From the NCBI GenBank assembly GCA_949296825.1, contig CASFQZ010000020.1, forward strand, positions 1 to 43,916: a stretch of DNA of 43,916 bases, given 5' to 3'. Of this stretch, positions 23,491 through 30,954 are shown in pieces. Numbering within the stretch: position 1 is the stretch's first letter; every line of letters starts with the position of its first letter. Origin of the DNA: an uncultured Eubacteriales bacterium. GTDB lineage: Bacteria; Bacillota; Clostridia; Oscillospirales; Acutalibacteraceae. The notes under the pieces were generated by a model. That model was given only the letters and a program-made list of their open reading frames with translations, was not told the DNA's origin and searched no databases. The translations under genes and the position numbers were made by a program.

Positions 23491-25290
23491 TTATTCTTTT
23501 TCTTCCAACGGGAAGTAATCCAGCAGCTTGACCGCATAACGCAGGATATAGCGCGCATCGGTGGAATTGATGATGTTGTTGCCGTCCACATCCGCATTGG
23601 TGGCGGCAGCGCCGGTCAGCGTTACCAGATTGACCGCCGCGCGAAGCGCCAGCCGGGCGTCCGCGGTGTCTACATCGCCATCCAGATCCACATCGCCCAA
23701 AAGATCATAATCGGGCGCCTTCAGGAACCGGTCGTTGAAGCGATCATACTCAATGAACTGCGGATAATAGCCGTTGTCACGGATCGTGCGCTGCTCGTCG
23801 GCAAAGACCAGCCATGAGACGAAATAATAGGAATCCTGACTGTAAGAATGCAGGTAATCATTCTTCAGCCCCTTGATAAACCAGGTATTTTCGGGCAAGG
23901 CGCAGGTAGACGCGTCCACGCCGATCATAAAGGTATCGCTGACCTGCCAGTCGGTGTGATTGTGCCCGTCGTCGATCGCCTGCTCGGGAAGGGGCTTGCC
24001 GACCCAGACATCATTCAGATAAGCGCAGGTCGCGCCGAAGCTGGAATACTTGGTATCGACGGCGCCGTCCGACGTTTCGGAAGCACCGGTGTTGCCGTCC
24101 AGACCGTCATACAGCGGCAGCATCTGGATGTTATAGCCGGAAACCACAGCGACCTTGACGCCCTCCTTCTGGGCGTTCTGCAGCGTTGCACCGGCGGTGC
24201 GCTGGACTTCATGATACTCATCGATCTTGCTTTCCAGCCGACTGTTCATGTGCAGACCTTCACCATCGCCGTTGGTGTACATGAACTCTTTCGCGTCTTC
24301 AAAGATCTCGTCGTCCTCCGTCCAGGGAACCAAAGCCCACAGACCGGCGTTGTTGCACAGAATCTGACGGAAATACTGGTCATACAGCCGATCCAGCTCA
24401 TGGATCAGGTAGGTATCAATGGTCGCCACAAAGTGGTAAAGCTCCCATTCCTTGTTTAAAATATAGTTGACCAGCCACGAGGCGAACGCCACGGGGATAT
24501 TGTCGGGCTGATCATTGAGCCAACGAACCACACCATTGGGATCCAGATCGATCTGACCGGTATACAGCGCGCCGATCGGGGAAGAACCCTGGGCGGTGGA
24601 ATTGATCAGAACATAGTTGTCGATCAAATCAAAATTACGCGGCTCCTGATATTTCTTCAGGTAAGCGGAAGCAACGTTCGCGCCCATGCCCTCAGCAAGG
24701 ATATTGACTTTATCTTCACCGGTTTCTTCCAAGACGACATCCACGATGAAATCATCCAGCTCGCTCGCCAGATCCATCGGGGACAGGCGCCAGTCATAAG
24801 AGAATACATAGACGCGGTTGTACCCGGCTTCGGCAGCGCAGATCTTGCCCAGCTCGCCGGCGACGGAATCGATCAGCTCGGTATTCTTCTGATAATACGC
24901 CAGAGAGTGCGTCAGCTTCTTGACGCCGACATTGGTCTTGGGCGTACCGTCGTTGTTGCAGGGGATATATTTGAAGTAAGTCGCAATCTTATCGCCGATA
25001 TAATCGGTGTTCTCCTCAAAGTACCCCTCGCCCATCATCACATAATTGACAATGCTCTCCGCCAGGGCAATGGTGGTATTGATCTCCGGCGGAAAAACCT
25101 TTTCGGCACGGGTAGATTCGGGATTGATATACAGAGCGTTGTTCTGCATACCGTTAATGACAACAACAGGGTTCGCCCCGTTCGCCGTGATCAGCGTCGG
25201 CGCGGTAGCGGCAGCTGCCGTCAAAGGAAATATCATCAGCATCGTCAGACAAAGGACAACGCAAATGACCTTTTTAAGGGTACCTTTCAT
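23491..25290 (-). CDS. Secreted LCAT/lipase-like alpha/beta hydrolase with C-terminal dockerin
   Basis: 599 residues. A Sec signal peptide (about 1-28, ending TAAAATA) suggests export. The body resembles lecithin:cholesterol acyltransferase-type hydrolases, with VVVINGM near 42-48 and VYVFSYDWRLSP near 160-171. At the nucleophile elbow, where GxSxG is expected, the sequence is AEGMGA (199-204), so glycine (G201) replaces serine. The last 70 residues (530-599) are a type I dockerin with two calcium loops, GDVDLDGDVDTADARLALR and ADVDGNNIINSTDARYILR. AAGGAGG precedes the start by nine bases. The dockerin suggests attachment to a cohesin-bearing partner elsewhere in the genome. Catalytic activity is doubtful. 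Confidence 0.85.
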   Translation of the reverse strand: MKGTLKKVICVVLCLTMLMIFPLTAAAATAPTLITANGANPVVVINGMQNNALYINPESTRAEKVFPPEINTTIALAESIVNYVMMGEGYFEENTDYIGDKIATYFKYIPCNNDGTPKTNVGVKKLTHSLAYYQKNTELIDSVAGELGKICAAEAGYNRVYVFSYDWRLSPMDLASELDDFIVDVVLEETGEDKVNILAEGMGANVASAYLKKYQEPRNFDLIDNYVLINSTAQGSSPIGALYTGQIDLDPNGVVRWLNDQPDNIPVAFASWLVNYILNKEWELYHFVATIDTYLIHELDRLYDQYFRQILCNNAGLWALVPWTEDDEIFEDAKEFMYTNGDGEGLHMNSRLESKIDEYHEVQRTAGATLQNAQKEGVKVAVVSGYNIQMLPLYDGLDGNTGASETSDGAVDTKYSSFGATCAYLNDVWVGKPLPEQAIDDGHNHTDWQVSDTFMIGVDASTCALPENTWFIKGLKNDYLHSYSQDSYYFVSWLVFADEQRTIRDNGYYPQFIEYDRFNDRFLKAPDYDLLGDVDLDGDVDTADARLALRAAVNLVTLTGAAATNADVDGNNIINSTDARYILRYAVKLLDYFPLEEKE

Positions 25291-25305
25291 GGAAAAATCC
25301 TCCTT

Positions 25306-25326
25306 ATGATATACATCCGGTATCAT
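25306..25326. promoter_or_regulatory. Inverted repeat downstream of the lipase -10
   Basis: ATGATA (25306-25311) and TATCAT (25321-25326), nine bases apart, lie just past the -10 box. The half-site matches the core of the repeat at 21980-22006. Candidate operator, weak evidence. Confidence 0.3.
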
Positions 25327-25353
25327 TATACAATACCCCTTTCAAATTTTCAA
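25325..25353 (-). promoter_or_regulatory. Sigma-A promoter of the dockerin-lipase gene
   Basis: TTGAAA (25348-25353), 17-bp spacer, perfect TATAAT (25325-25330) on the minus strand. Confidence 0.82.
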
Positions 25354-25392
25354 CTGTTTTATCATGGAAACGCAAAAAAATTCATAAATCCT

Positions 25393-25421
25393 TTGCGCTT
25401 TTGCTTCAGGTATGGTATATT
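25393..25421 (+). promoter_or_regulatory. Possible promoter of the DUF554 gene
   Basis: TTGCGC (25393-25398), 17-bp spacer, TATATT (25416-25421). The -35 is weak; an alternative is TTGCTT with TACTAT a few bases downstream. Confidence 0.4.
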
Positions 25422-25472
25422 TTACTATAGTTTTATTAAAATCGATATCCTTTTTTCTTCGGAGATGAAATT

Positions 25473-26159
25473 ATGCTTGGTGTTTTGGTCAATACGCTGA
25501 CGGTGCTGATCGGCTCCGCCCTCGGACTTTTTCTAAAAAAAGGGATTCCCGAGCGCATCGCCGACACCTTAATGAAGGCAATCGGCTTGTGTACGGTCTG
25601 CATCGGCTTCGCTGGCGTTATCAAGGGCGAAAACACGCTGATCATGATCCTGTCGGTCGCTGCCGGCGGGCTTTTGGGGTGCCTTCTACATATCGACGAC
25701 GGACTGAACCGGTTTTCCGTTTTTTTAGAAAAAAAGATACAGAAGCGCAGCAAAAAGGGAGAGCTTTCGCTGTCGCGGGGCTTCATCAGCGGCAGCCTGC
25801 TGTTCTGCGTCGGAGCAATGACCGTGGTCGGCTCGCTGAACGCGGGGCTGACCGGCGACAACGAAATGCTTTATACCAAAGCAATCCTGGACCTGATCTC
25901 TTCCTGTGTTCTCTCGGCAACTCTCGGCGCCGGAGTGATGCTGTCGGCGGTCTTCGTACTGGTCTTCCAGGGCGCGATTGCCCTGGCGGCGTCCTTTGCC
26001 GCGCCCTATCTTTCCGATGCGGTGATTGCGGAAATGACCTGCGCCGGGTCGGTGCTGATCGTCGGGCTGGGACTGAACCTGCTGAACCTGACCAAAATCA
26101 AGGTTGCGGATTACCTGCCCGCAATCTTTTTGCCGATCCTGCTCTGCCTGTTTTTATAA
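25473..26159 (+). CDS. DUF554 family membrane protein
   Basis: 228-residue integral membrane protein with about six or seven hydrophobic segments. It matches the DUF554 (YdfK-like) pattern: N-terminal GVLVNTLTVLIGSALGLFLKKGIPERI and the internal FCVGAMTVVGSLNAGLTGD motif. The molecular function of the family is unknown to me. GGAG is eight bases before the ATG. A short AAAAGC/GCTTTT hairpin with a T-run (26158-26174) follows the stop and may be a weak terminator before the next promoter. Confidence 0.88.
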   Translation: MLGVLVNTLTVLIGSALGLFLKKGIPERIADTLMKAIGLCTVCIGFAGVIKGENTLIMILSVAAGGLLGCLLHIDDGLNRFSVFLEKKIQKRSKKGELSLSRGFISGSLLFCVGAMTVVGSLNAGLTGDNEMLYTKAILDLISSCVLSATLGAGVMLSAVFVLVFQGAIALAASFAAPYLSDAVIAEMTCAGSVLIVGLGLNLLNLTKIKVADYLPAIFLPILLCLFL

Positions 26160-26194
26160 AAGCAGCGCTTTTTCCGTTTTTCCCAAAGAAAGCA

Positions 26195-26223
26195 TTGCAT
26201 TCCGCGCTCCTTTCCTGTATAAT
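26195..26223 (+). promoter_or_regulatory. Sigma-A promoter of the pentapeptide/HD gene pair
   Basis: TTGCAT (26195-26200), 17-bp spacer, perfect TATAAT (26218-26223). Transcription would start near 26230, leaving a leader of only about 13 bases that consists of the ribosome site. Confidence 0.85.
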
Positions 26224-26242
26224 AGCCATACAAGGACGAATG

Positions 26243-26860
26243 ATGATGGATTTTTTTATCAGTCTTGCACAATATCGGCAAAATGAGCAAAAACAGCGGC
26301 GCGTGACTTTTGAAAAGGTCCGCGCCGGCGGCATAGACGCATCCGGCGTGGAATATGAAAACGCCCTTTTCACCGGCTGCAAGTTTTCGGGAACGGATTT
26401 ATCCGGCGCATCCTTTCAGCAAGCCGAATTCACCGACTGCGACCTGTCCAACGCCCTGTTGGCGGACTCATTTTGGGAAAATTGCCGCCTGATCCGCTGC
26501 CGGCTGGTTGGCGCGGATCTGAAAAACGCGCTGCTGCGCGGCGTAACGCTGCAGGACTGCAAAGGGACAGACTGCTGCATGGACGGCGCAAGCCTAAAGG
26601 ATGTCACGGCAACAGCCTGTGATTTCACCGGCGCCAGTCTGCGGGAGGTCCGGTGGAAAAACTTCCGGATTCATGACTGCGTCTTTCGCACCAACAATTT
26701 TTTCAAATCCTCCCTGGCGGGTTTGGATTTTTCCGACTGCATCCTGGAATCGCCGACCGTATCCACCCCGCCGACCGAGCTGATGGGGGTGCGCGTCAGC
26801 GCAGCACAGGCGGTCGATCTGATCCAACTATTCGGCGTAATAATCGCGGAATCATCATAA
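26243..26860 (+). CDS. Pentapeptide-repeat protein
   Basis: 205-residue protein made largely of A(D/N)LxX-like pentapeptide repeats, such as FSGTDLSGASFQQAEFTDCD and LVGADLKNALLRGV. These predict a right-handed quadrilateral beta-helix. Cysteine is frequent at repeat positions. Three ATGs in a row (26240, 26243, 26246) follow AAGGA; the middle one gives a 6-base spacing and is chosen. Some relatives (Qnr, MfpA, McbG) mimic DNA and protect gyrase, but many have no known role, and nothing here proves gyrase binding. Followed after 25 bases by an HD hydrolase gene. Confidence 0.85.
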   Translation: MMDFFISLAQYRQNEQKQRRVTFEKVRAGGIDASGVEYENALFTGCKFSGTDLSGASFQQAEFTDCDLSNALLADSFWENCRLIRCRLVGADLKNALLRGVTLQDCKGTDCCMDGASLKDVTATACDFTGASLREVRWKNFRIHDCVFRTNNFFKSSLAGLDFSDCILESPTVSTPPTELMGVRVSAAQAVDLIQLFGVIIAESS

Positions 26861-26885
26861 AACCAAAGCAGAAAGGATGAGCGTT

Positions 26886-27452
26886 ATGACACGTTTCGAC
26901 AAAGCCGTGGAATTCGCGGTAAAGACCCACTCCGGTACCGTCAGAAAGGGTTCCACGAATCCCTATATCCTCCACCCCATGGAGGCGGCTGCCATTGCGG
27001 CAAGCCTGACAACCGACGAGGACATCCTGATCGCGGCGCTGCTGCACGACACCATCGAAGATGCGGGGAGGACCGCCGAGGAGGTCAAGGAAGCCTTCGG
27101 CGGCAGAGTGCTTTCGCTGGTGCTGGCAGACACGGAAAAAACCGACCCCACCCGTCCGGAGATCGACACCTGGATGGAACGAAAAAATGGAATGCTCGAA
27201 TATCTGAAAGAAAGAGCAACCAAGGACGAAAAAATCGTCATCCTTTCCGACCGTCTTGCCAACCTGCGCAATATCCACAGCGATATGCAGACGATGGGCG
27301 AGGACGTCTGGTTCCTGTTTCACACCCAAACCGATAAGAGCGTACAGGGCTGGTATTACCACAGCATCGCCGACGCCATGACCGAATTTAACGGCACCGC
27401 CGCCTTTGCGGAATATCTGGAGCTGCTGGACGAGGTCTTCGGCGCCGTCTGA
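26886..27452 (+). CDS. Stand-alone RelA/SpoT-type HD hydrolase (small alarmone hydrolase-like)
   Basis: 188-residue single-domain protein with the metal-dependent HD motifs of SpoT/MESH1 hydrolases: H30 (ILHPMEAA), HD and ED at 54-59 (LLHDTIEDAG), and D122 with DRLANLRNI. No synthetase, TGS or ACT domain is present. The likely role is hydrolysis of (p)ppGpp or a related nucleotide such as NADPH; this is family inference. AAAGG stands nine bases before the ATG at 26886 and touches the ATG at 26877, so the later start is preferred. It shares a transcript with the pentapeptide gene. Confidence 0.87.
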   Translation: MTRFDKAVEFAVKTHSGTVRKGSTNPYILHPMEAAAIAASLTTDEDILIAALLHDTIEDAGRTAEEVKEAFGGRVLSLVLADTEKTDPTRPEIDTWMERKNGMLEYLKERATKDEKIVILSDRLANLRNIHSDMQTMGEDVWFLFHTQTDKSVQGWYYHSIADAMTEFNGTAAFAEYLELLDEVFGAV

Positions 27453-27507
27453 GTCTCCTGCAAAAAAACAGGGCTTCCGCCCGTAACCAACCGGGCTTTT
27501 GCCTGTA

Positions 27508-27547
27508 AAGCGGACCGCTTCCCTGCCGGGCAGCGGTCCGCTTTTTG
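27508..27547 (+). terminator. Terminator after the HD hydrolase gene
   Basis: A perfect 12-bp stem AAGCGGACCGCT/AGCGGTCCGCTT (27508-27519 with 27532-27543) followed by TTTTG. It may also act weakly on the minus-strand mannosidase transcript, whose stop is 10 bases away. A second, weaker GC hairpin region lies at 27470-27506. Confidence 0.88.
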
Positions 27548-27553
27548 CTGTTT

Positions 27554-30500
27554 TTATTTTTTTTCAGGAAAAACGAAGTCGAATTCTTCCTTTTCCAGCT
27601 GATCGTACAGCGGCTGCAAGGCGCCCTTCGGCGGTTCGCTGTCAAAGGCGACGGCGGCAAAGAGCAGCACATCCGGGTCATGGGGCAGGGTCAATTCTCC
27701 CGTGGCGGGCACATCCACCCGGAACAACCAGCACTGTTTGGCAACGGCGTTGCCCTCCGCCGTGTGGGTATGGGTGATTTCATGCGCCAGGGTACAGGGC
27801 TTGACATAGCCCTTTTCCTTCATACCGTACAGATCCCACGCGCCGATGGCTTCCATGCAGTCCGGCACAAAGACCGTCGTGCTGCTTTCGCCCGAGCGGA
27901 AGGTCACATTCTTGTCGCCGCCGGCGCTGGTCAAAAGCAGTGCCACCGACCGGGTCCCCTCGGGCAGAGCAATGGTCTGACCGTTGGCGGCAAGGGCATT
28001 TTTCCCCTTTTCCGGCAAGGCAAAGACCGCGTTTTTGCAGGTCACGGTTCGCGGGAACAGCTCCCGGGGCAGGGTGTGTCCGTGAAGCACGCCATTGCGG
28101 CGATGATGATCGAAGGAAGTGACCACCATATCATAGGGCAGCGCAACCCTTGTCCCGGCGTTCGGCAGAACGCGCTGCGAAAAAGCTTTCAGCGTCAGCG
28201 CAAAGGTCTTCGGCGCATAGGGCTCGATGGAGAAAACCAGCTCACCCTTTTTTACCGTCGCCTCCGCCTTGAACTCCTCCAGGGCGTTGACCTCCGCCGC
28301 TGCGGCGATGCCGTCGCCCATGCGCAGACGGATATTTTTATGTGCCTTACCCTCGCCCTCCTGGACGCGGACAATGATGCGGCTGCCGTTCAGCTCTTTT
28401 TTGATTGCCTTGATCAGAACGCCGCTGTCGCTGAGCCCCGCAAAGGAATATTCGGCAGGCAGGGGTCCCTCGTTGCCGGGGGTGGCGGCAAAGGCGCACA
28501 GGGGACGCTGGAACGCCGCGCCTGCCTGCTGGGTAGCGGCAAGCTCGCTGCCCTTATGGGCAAAAATACCGAAAGCATAGCGGTTTTTTCCCAGGTCCAT
28601 CAGGCTCTGCTTGCTGTCGCGGCGGTAATCCTTTGCCGGGGTGTGGATGCCGGTCAGCCGCAGCGTATCCGCCGTCGGATGATCCCAGCCGTATTTGCAT
28701 TCGCTGAGGATGGAAACGCCCCAAGCCTCGCCGCTGATATCCGCCCAGTTCTGCCCGGGTACCTCGTAAAGCTTTGGCGTGCTCAGCCCCCGGCGAATCA
28801 CGCCGAGACCCAGGTCAAAGGACGCCTCCTCGTTCTCGACCCGCAGCGTAAAGGGAGTTTTCAGCAGTTTTTTCAAGCCCCGCCACTCGATCTCGTTTTC
28901 CACGCGGATCACATCGCTGTTCTCACCCAGCAGAATCGTCTGAGTAAAGACCGACGCGCCGTAGCGGCGGACGGTTTTCAGCGCGGCGCAAGCGGCGCCG
29001 CAGACCGGCTCGAAGAAAACCGGGTCGCTCGCCTTCCCCTCGGGGGCGGCGGAAACCTCGGGATAGTCCAGTTCCCACGCCGGCCAGAGGATGCTGCCGT
29101 CGTAGGTAAAGATATCCATACTGACCGGCGCTTTCAAAAGCTCCTCGCCCAGCTCCTTATCGAAAATCGACGAAATATCACCGTTGTCGTTGAGCTTTAC
29201 GATATATTTTCTGTTTTCCAGCCCATGGATTGAGGCGGAAAGCCCCGTTTCCTTGCCGTAGGGCTTGGCGGCAGGCAAAATGGTATAAACCGCGTAGCCG
29301 TTGCCGGGCACCGAAGCGGTAAAGACCGCTTTGCCATCCCGGTACTGGGACGGCACCTCCTTGCCGGCGCTGTTTCTGACTTTGATAAATTCCGTCCCCT
29401 CGGGCAGAGAAATCGCGCATTCTACCCAATCGGTCAGGTCGCTGTCCACGGTGTTGCTGACCAGAACGGCTGCGCCCTTGGTCTTGGGCACTGTGACCAG
29501 CGAGGCGACCGAGGCAGCCGCGTTCTCATAAACGGAGGCGAACTGGTTGAGAGAAAGCATATATTCGTTCCAGCTTCTCTTATAGGCGCGCTGCACGGAG
29601 GTACCGGGCAGATCATCGTGGAACTGATGGGCAATGACCCGCTTCCACGCCGTATCCAGCACCCCGTCGGGGTATTTCTGGACGCCGAGCCAGGAGGCGA
29701 AAACGCTGGTGCGCTCTGCCGCGTCCGCCAGCTGCTCGTTGCGCTTGTTCCAGCGTTTGCCGATGGCGCGGGAGGTATAGCCGCCGACACCGTGGTCGGT
29801 AGAAACCAGCTCGTTGTTCCAGACAGGCAGCTTCGCCTTCTGCTCGTCAGTCAGCCGGTTCATCTCACGGAAGACATTGTCCACGCTCTCGATGGAAACC
29901 TCAACATCCTCCAATGTATTCCTGCCCTTTTCCTGCACGGTGGTTTTGACCGAGCGGTCGGAGGGAGAGCCGCCGATATCGCCGGTGCCGTGCAGCACAT
30001 GGGTCATCGGCAGATCGAACTGCCGGAGGTTATTTTCCAGCTTCGTTTTGATTTTTTCGTTTTCGCGCACTTTCCGCAGGGTCTGGTTATAGCTCAGTGC
30101 GTTCAGCGAAGCAAAGACCTGCGCGCCGTCCACACCCTGCCAAATGCCCAGATCGAAGGGGATGCCATAGGCGGAGCTCCAGGTCAGCTTCTGGGTCGTA
30201 AAGCCCAAAAGATCCGCGTGCTTCATGATGGAGGGCAGCGCCCAGCCGAAGCCGAAGCAGTCGGGCAGATAGATGTCCACGCTCTTTTTGCCGAATTTTT
30301 TCATAAAATAATCGGTGCCAAACAAAATATTGCGGAACAGCGCCTCCGGCGAGGGAACATTGACATCGCCGTTCTCATAGGCGCTGCCGGTGACAAACCA
30401 ACGCCCGTCGGCGATGTATTTTTTCAGCCGCTCAAAGCGGATCGGATAATATTCCTCCATCAGCTCGTACCGGCGGCTGCCCTCAAAGCTGAAAACATAG

Positions 30501-30649
30501 TCCGGATATTTTTCAAACAGCCGGAAATTCATCACCAGCGTATCGCGGATATACTGGCTGACGGTGGTCTCAAAATCCCAGTTCCAGATCGTGTCCAGAT
30601 GGGCGGTCGCCGCGGTGCGGATGACCGGTTTTTTCTCAATGGATGCCAT
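27554..30649 (-). CDS. Alpha-mannosidase, GH38 family
   Basis: 1031-residue glycoside hydrolase predicted to release alpha-linked mannose, for example from N-glycans, with retention. The N-terminal catalytic barrel has AHLDTIWNW (zinc ligands H17, D19) and YLPDCFGFGWALP with the nucleophile D130. A three-helix domain follows (about 290-380), then long beta-sandwich domains. No signal peptide is visible, so imported oligosaccharides are the likely substrate. AAAGGAG lies seven bases upstream of the start. Last gene of the six-gene operon, 29 bases after the zinc-ribbon gene. Confidence 0.94.
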   Translation of the reverse strand: MASIEKKPVIRTAATAHLDTIWNWDFETTVSQYIRDTLVMNFRLFEKYPDYVFSFEGSRRYELMEEYYPIRFERLKKYIADGRWFVTGSAYENGDVNVPSPEALFRNILFGTDYFMKKFGKKSVDIYLPDCFGFGWALPSIMKHADLLGFTTQKLTWSSAYGIPFDLGIWQGVDGAQVFASLNALSYNQTLRKVRENEKIKTKLENNLRQFDLPMTHVLHGTGDIGGSPSDRSVKTTVQEKGRNTLEDVEVSIESVDNVFREMNRLTDEQKAKLPVWNNELVSTDHGVGGYTSRAIGKRWNKRNEQLADAAERTSVFASWLGVQKYPDGVLDTAWKRVIAHQFHDDLPGTSVQRAYKRSWNEYMLSLNQFASVYENAAASVASLVTVPKTKGAAVLVSNTVDSDLTDWVECAISLPEGTEFIKVRNSAGKEVPSQYRDGKAVFTASVPGNGYAVYTILPAAKPYGKETGLSASIHGLENRKYIVKLNDNGDISSIFDKELGEELLKAPVSMDIFTYDGSILWPAWELDYPEVSAAPEGKASDPVFFEPVCGAACAALKTVRRYGASVFTQTILLGENSDVIRVENEIEWRGLKKLLKTPFTLRVENEEASFDLGLGVIRRGLSTPKLYEVPGQNWADISGEAWGVSILSECKYGWDHPTADTLRLTGIHTPAKDYRRDSKQSLMDLGKNRYAFGIFAHKGSELAATQQAGAAFQRPLCAFAATPGNEGPLPAEYSFAGLSDSGVLIKAIKKELNGSRIIVRVQEGEGKAHKNIRLRMGDGIAAAAEVNALEEFKAEATVKKGELVFSIEPYAPKTFALTLKAFSQRVLPNAGTRVALPYDMVVTSFDHHRRNGVLHGHTLPRELFPRTVTCKNAVFALPEKGKNALAANGQTIALPEGTRSVALLLTSAGGDKNVTFRSGESSTTVFVPDCMEAIGAWDLYGMKEKGYVKPCTLAHEITHTHTAEGNAVAKQCWLFRVDVPATGELTLPHDPDVLLFAAVAFDSEPPKGALQPLYDQLEKEEFDFVFPEKK

Positions 30650-30678
30650 ACGTGCGCTCCTTTGCTGTCAAAATTTTA

Positions 30679-30954
30679 TTACTCCGAAGGTGTTTCTTCG
30701 GTTGTTTTTTCCTGTTTGCCGCCGTTTTTGGCTTGCTTTTTTGCTTCCTGCTTCTGCTGATGGCGAATCAGGGGACCGAGAATGCGGTTGATCAGGGCGT
30801 ACAGACGGTCGTATTCCTGCTTCGCCTGTTTTGCGTCCTCCTCCATACGGTTTTCCATGTCGTAATACAAAAGATTACAGCCGCATTTGTCGCATTCCTG
30901 CTTGACGTAGAAAATACTTAATTTCCTGCCGCAGTTCGGGCAATTATTCTCCAT
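30679..30954 (-). CDS. Small zinc-ribbon protein of unknown function
   Basis: 91 residues. The N-terminus has a CPNC (C5, C8) and CDKCGC (C21, C24, C26) zinc-ribbon pattern. Behind it come an acidic/charged helix and a Lys/Gln/Glu-rich tail. The gene overlaps the symporter gene by 11 bases, with GGAGGG seven bases before the ATG, so it is real and translationally coupled. It may be an RNA- or protein-binding accessory of the operon. I do not recognise a specific function. Confidence 0.75.
   Translation of the reverse strand: MENNCPNCGRKLSIFYVKQECDKCGCNLLYYDMENRMEEDAKQAKQEYDRLYALINRILGPLIRHQQKQEAKKQAKNGGKQEKTTEETPSE

Noticed and set aside
27545-29233. 562-codon plus-strand frame opposite the GH38 gene
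   Set aside because: Starts inside a terminator region and shadows a certain glycoside hydrolase.
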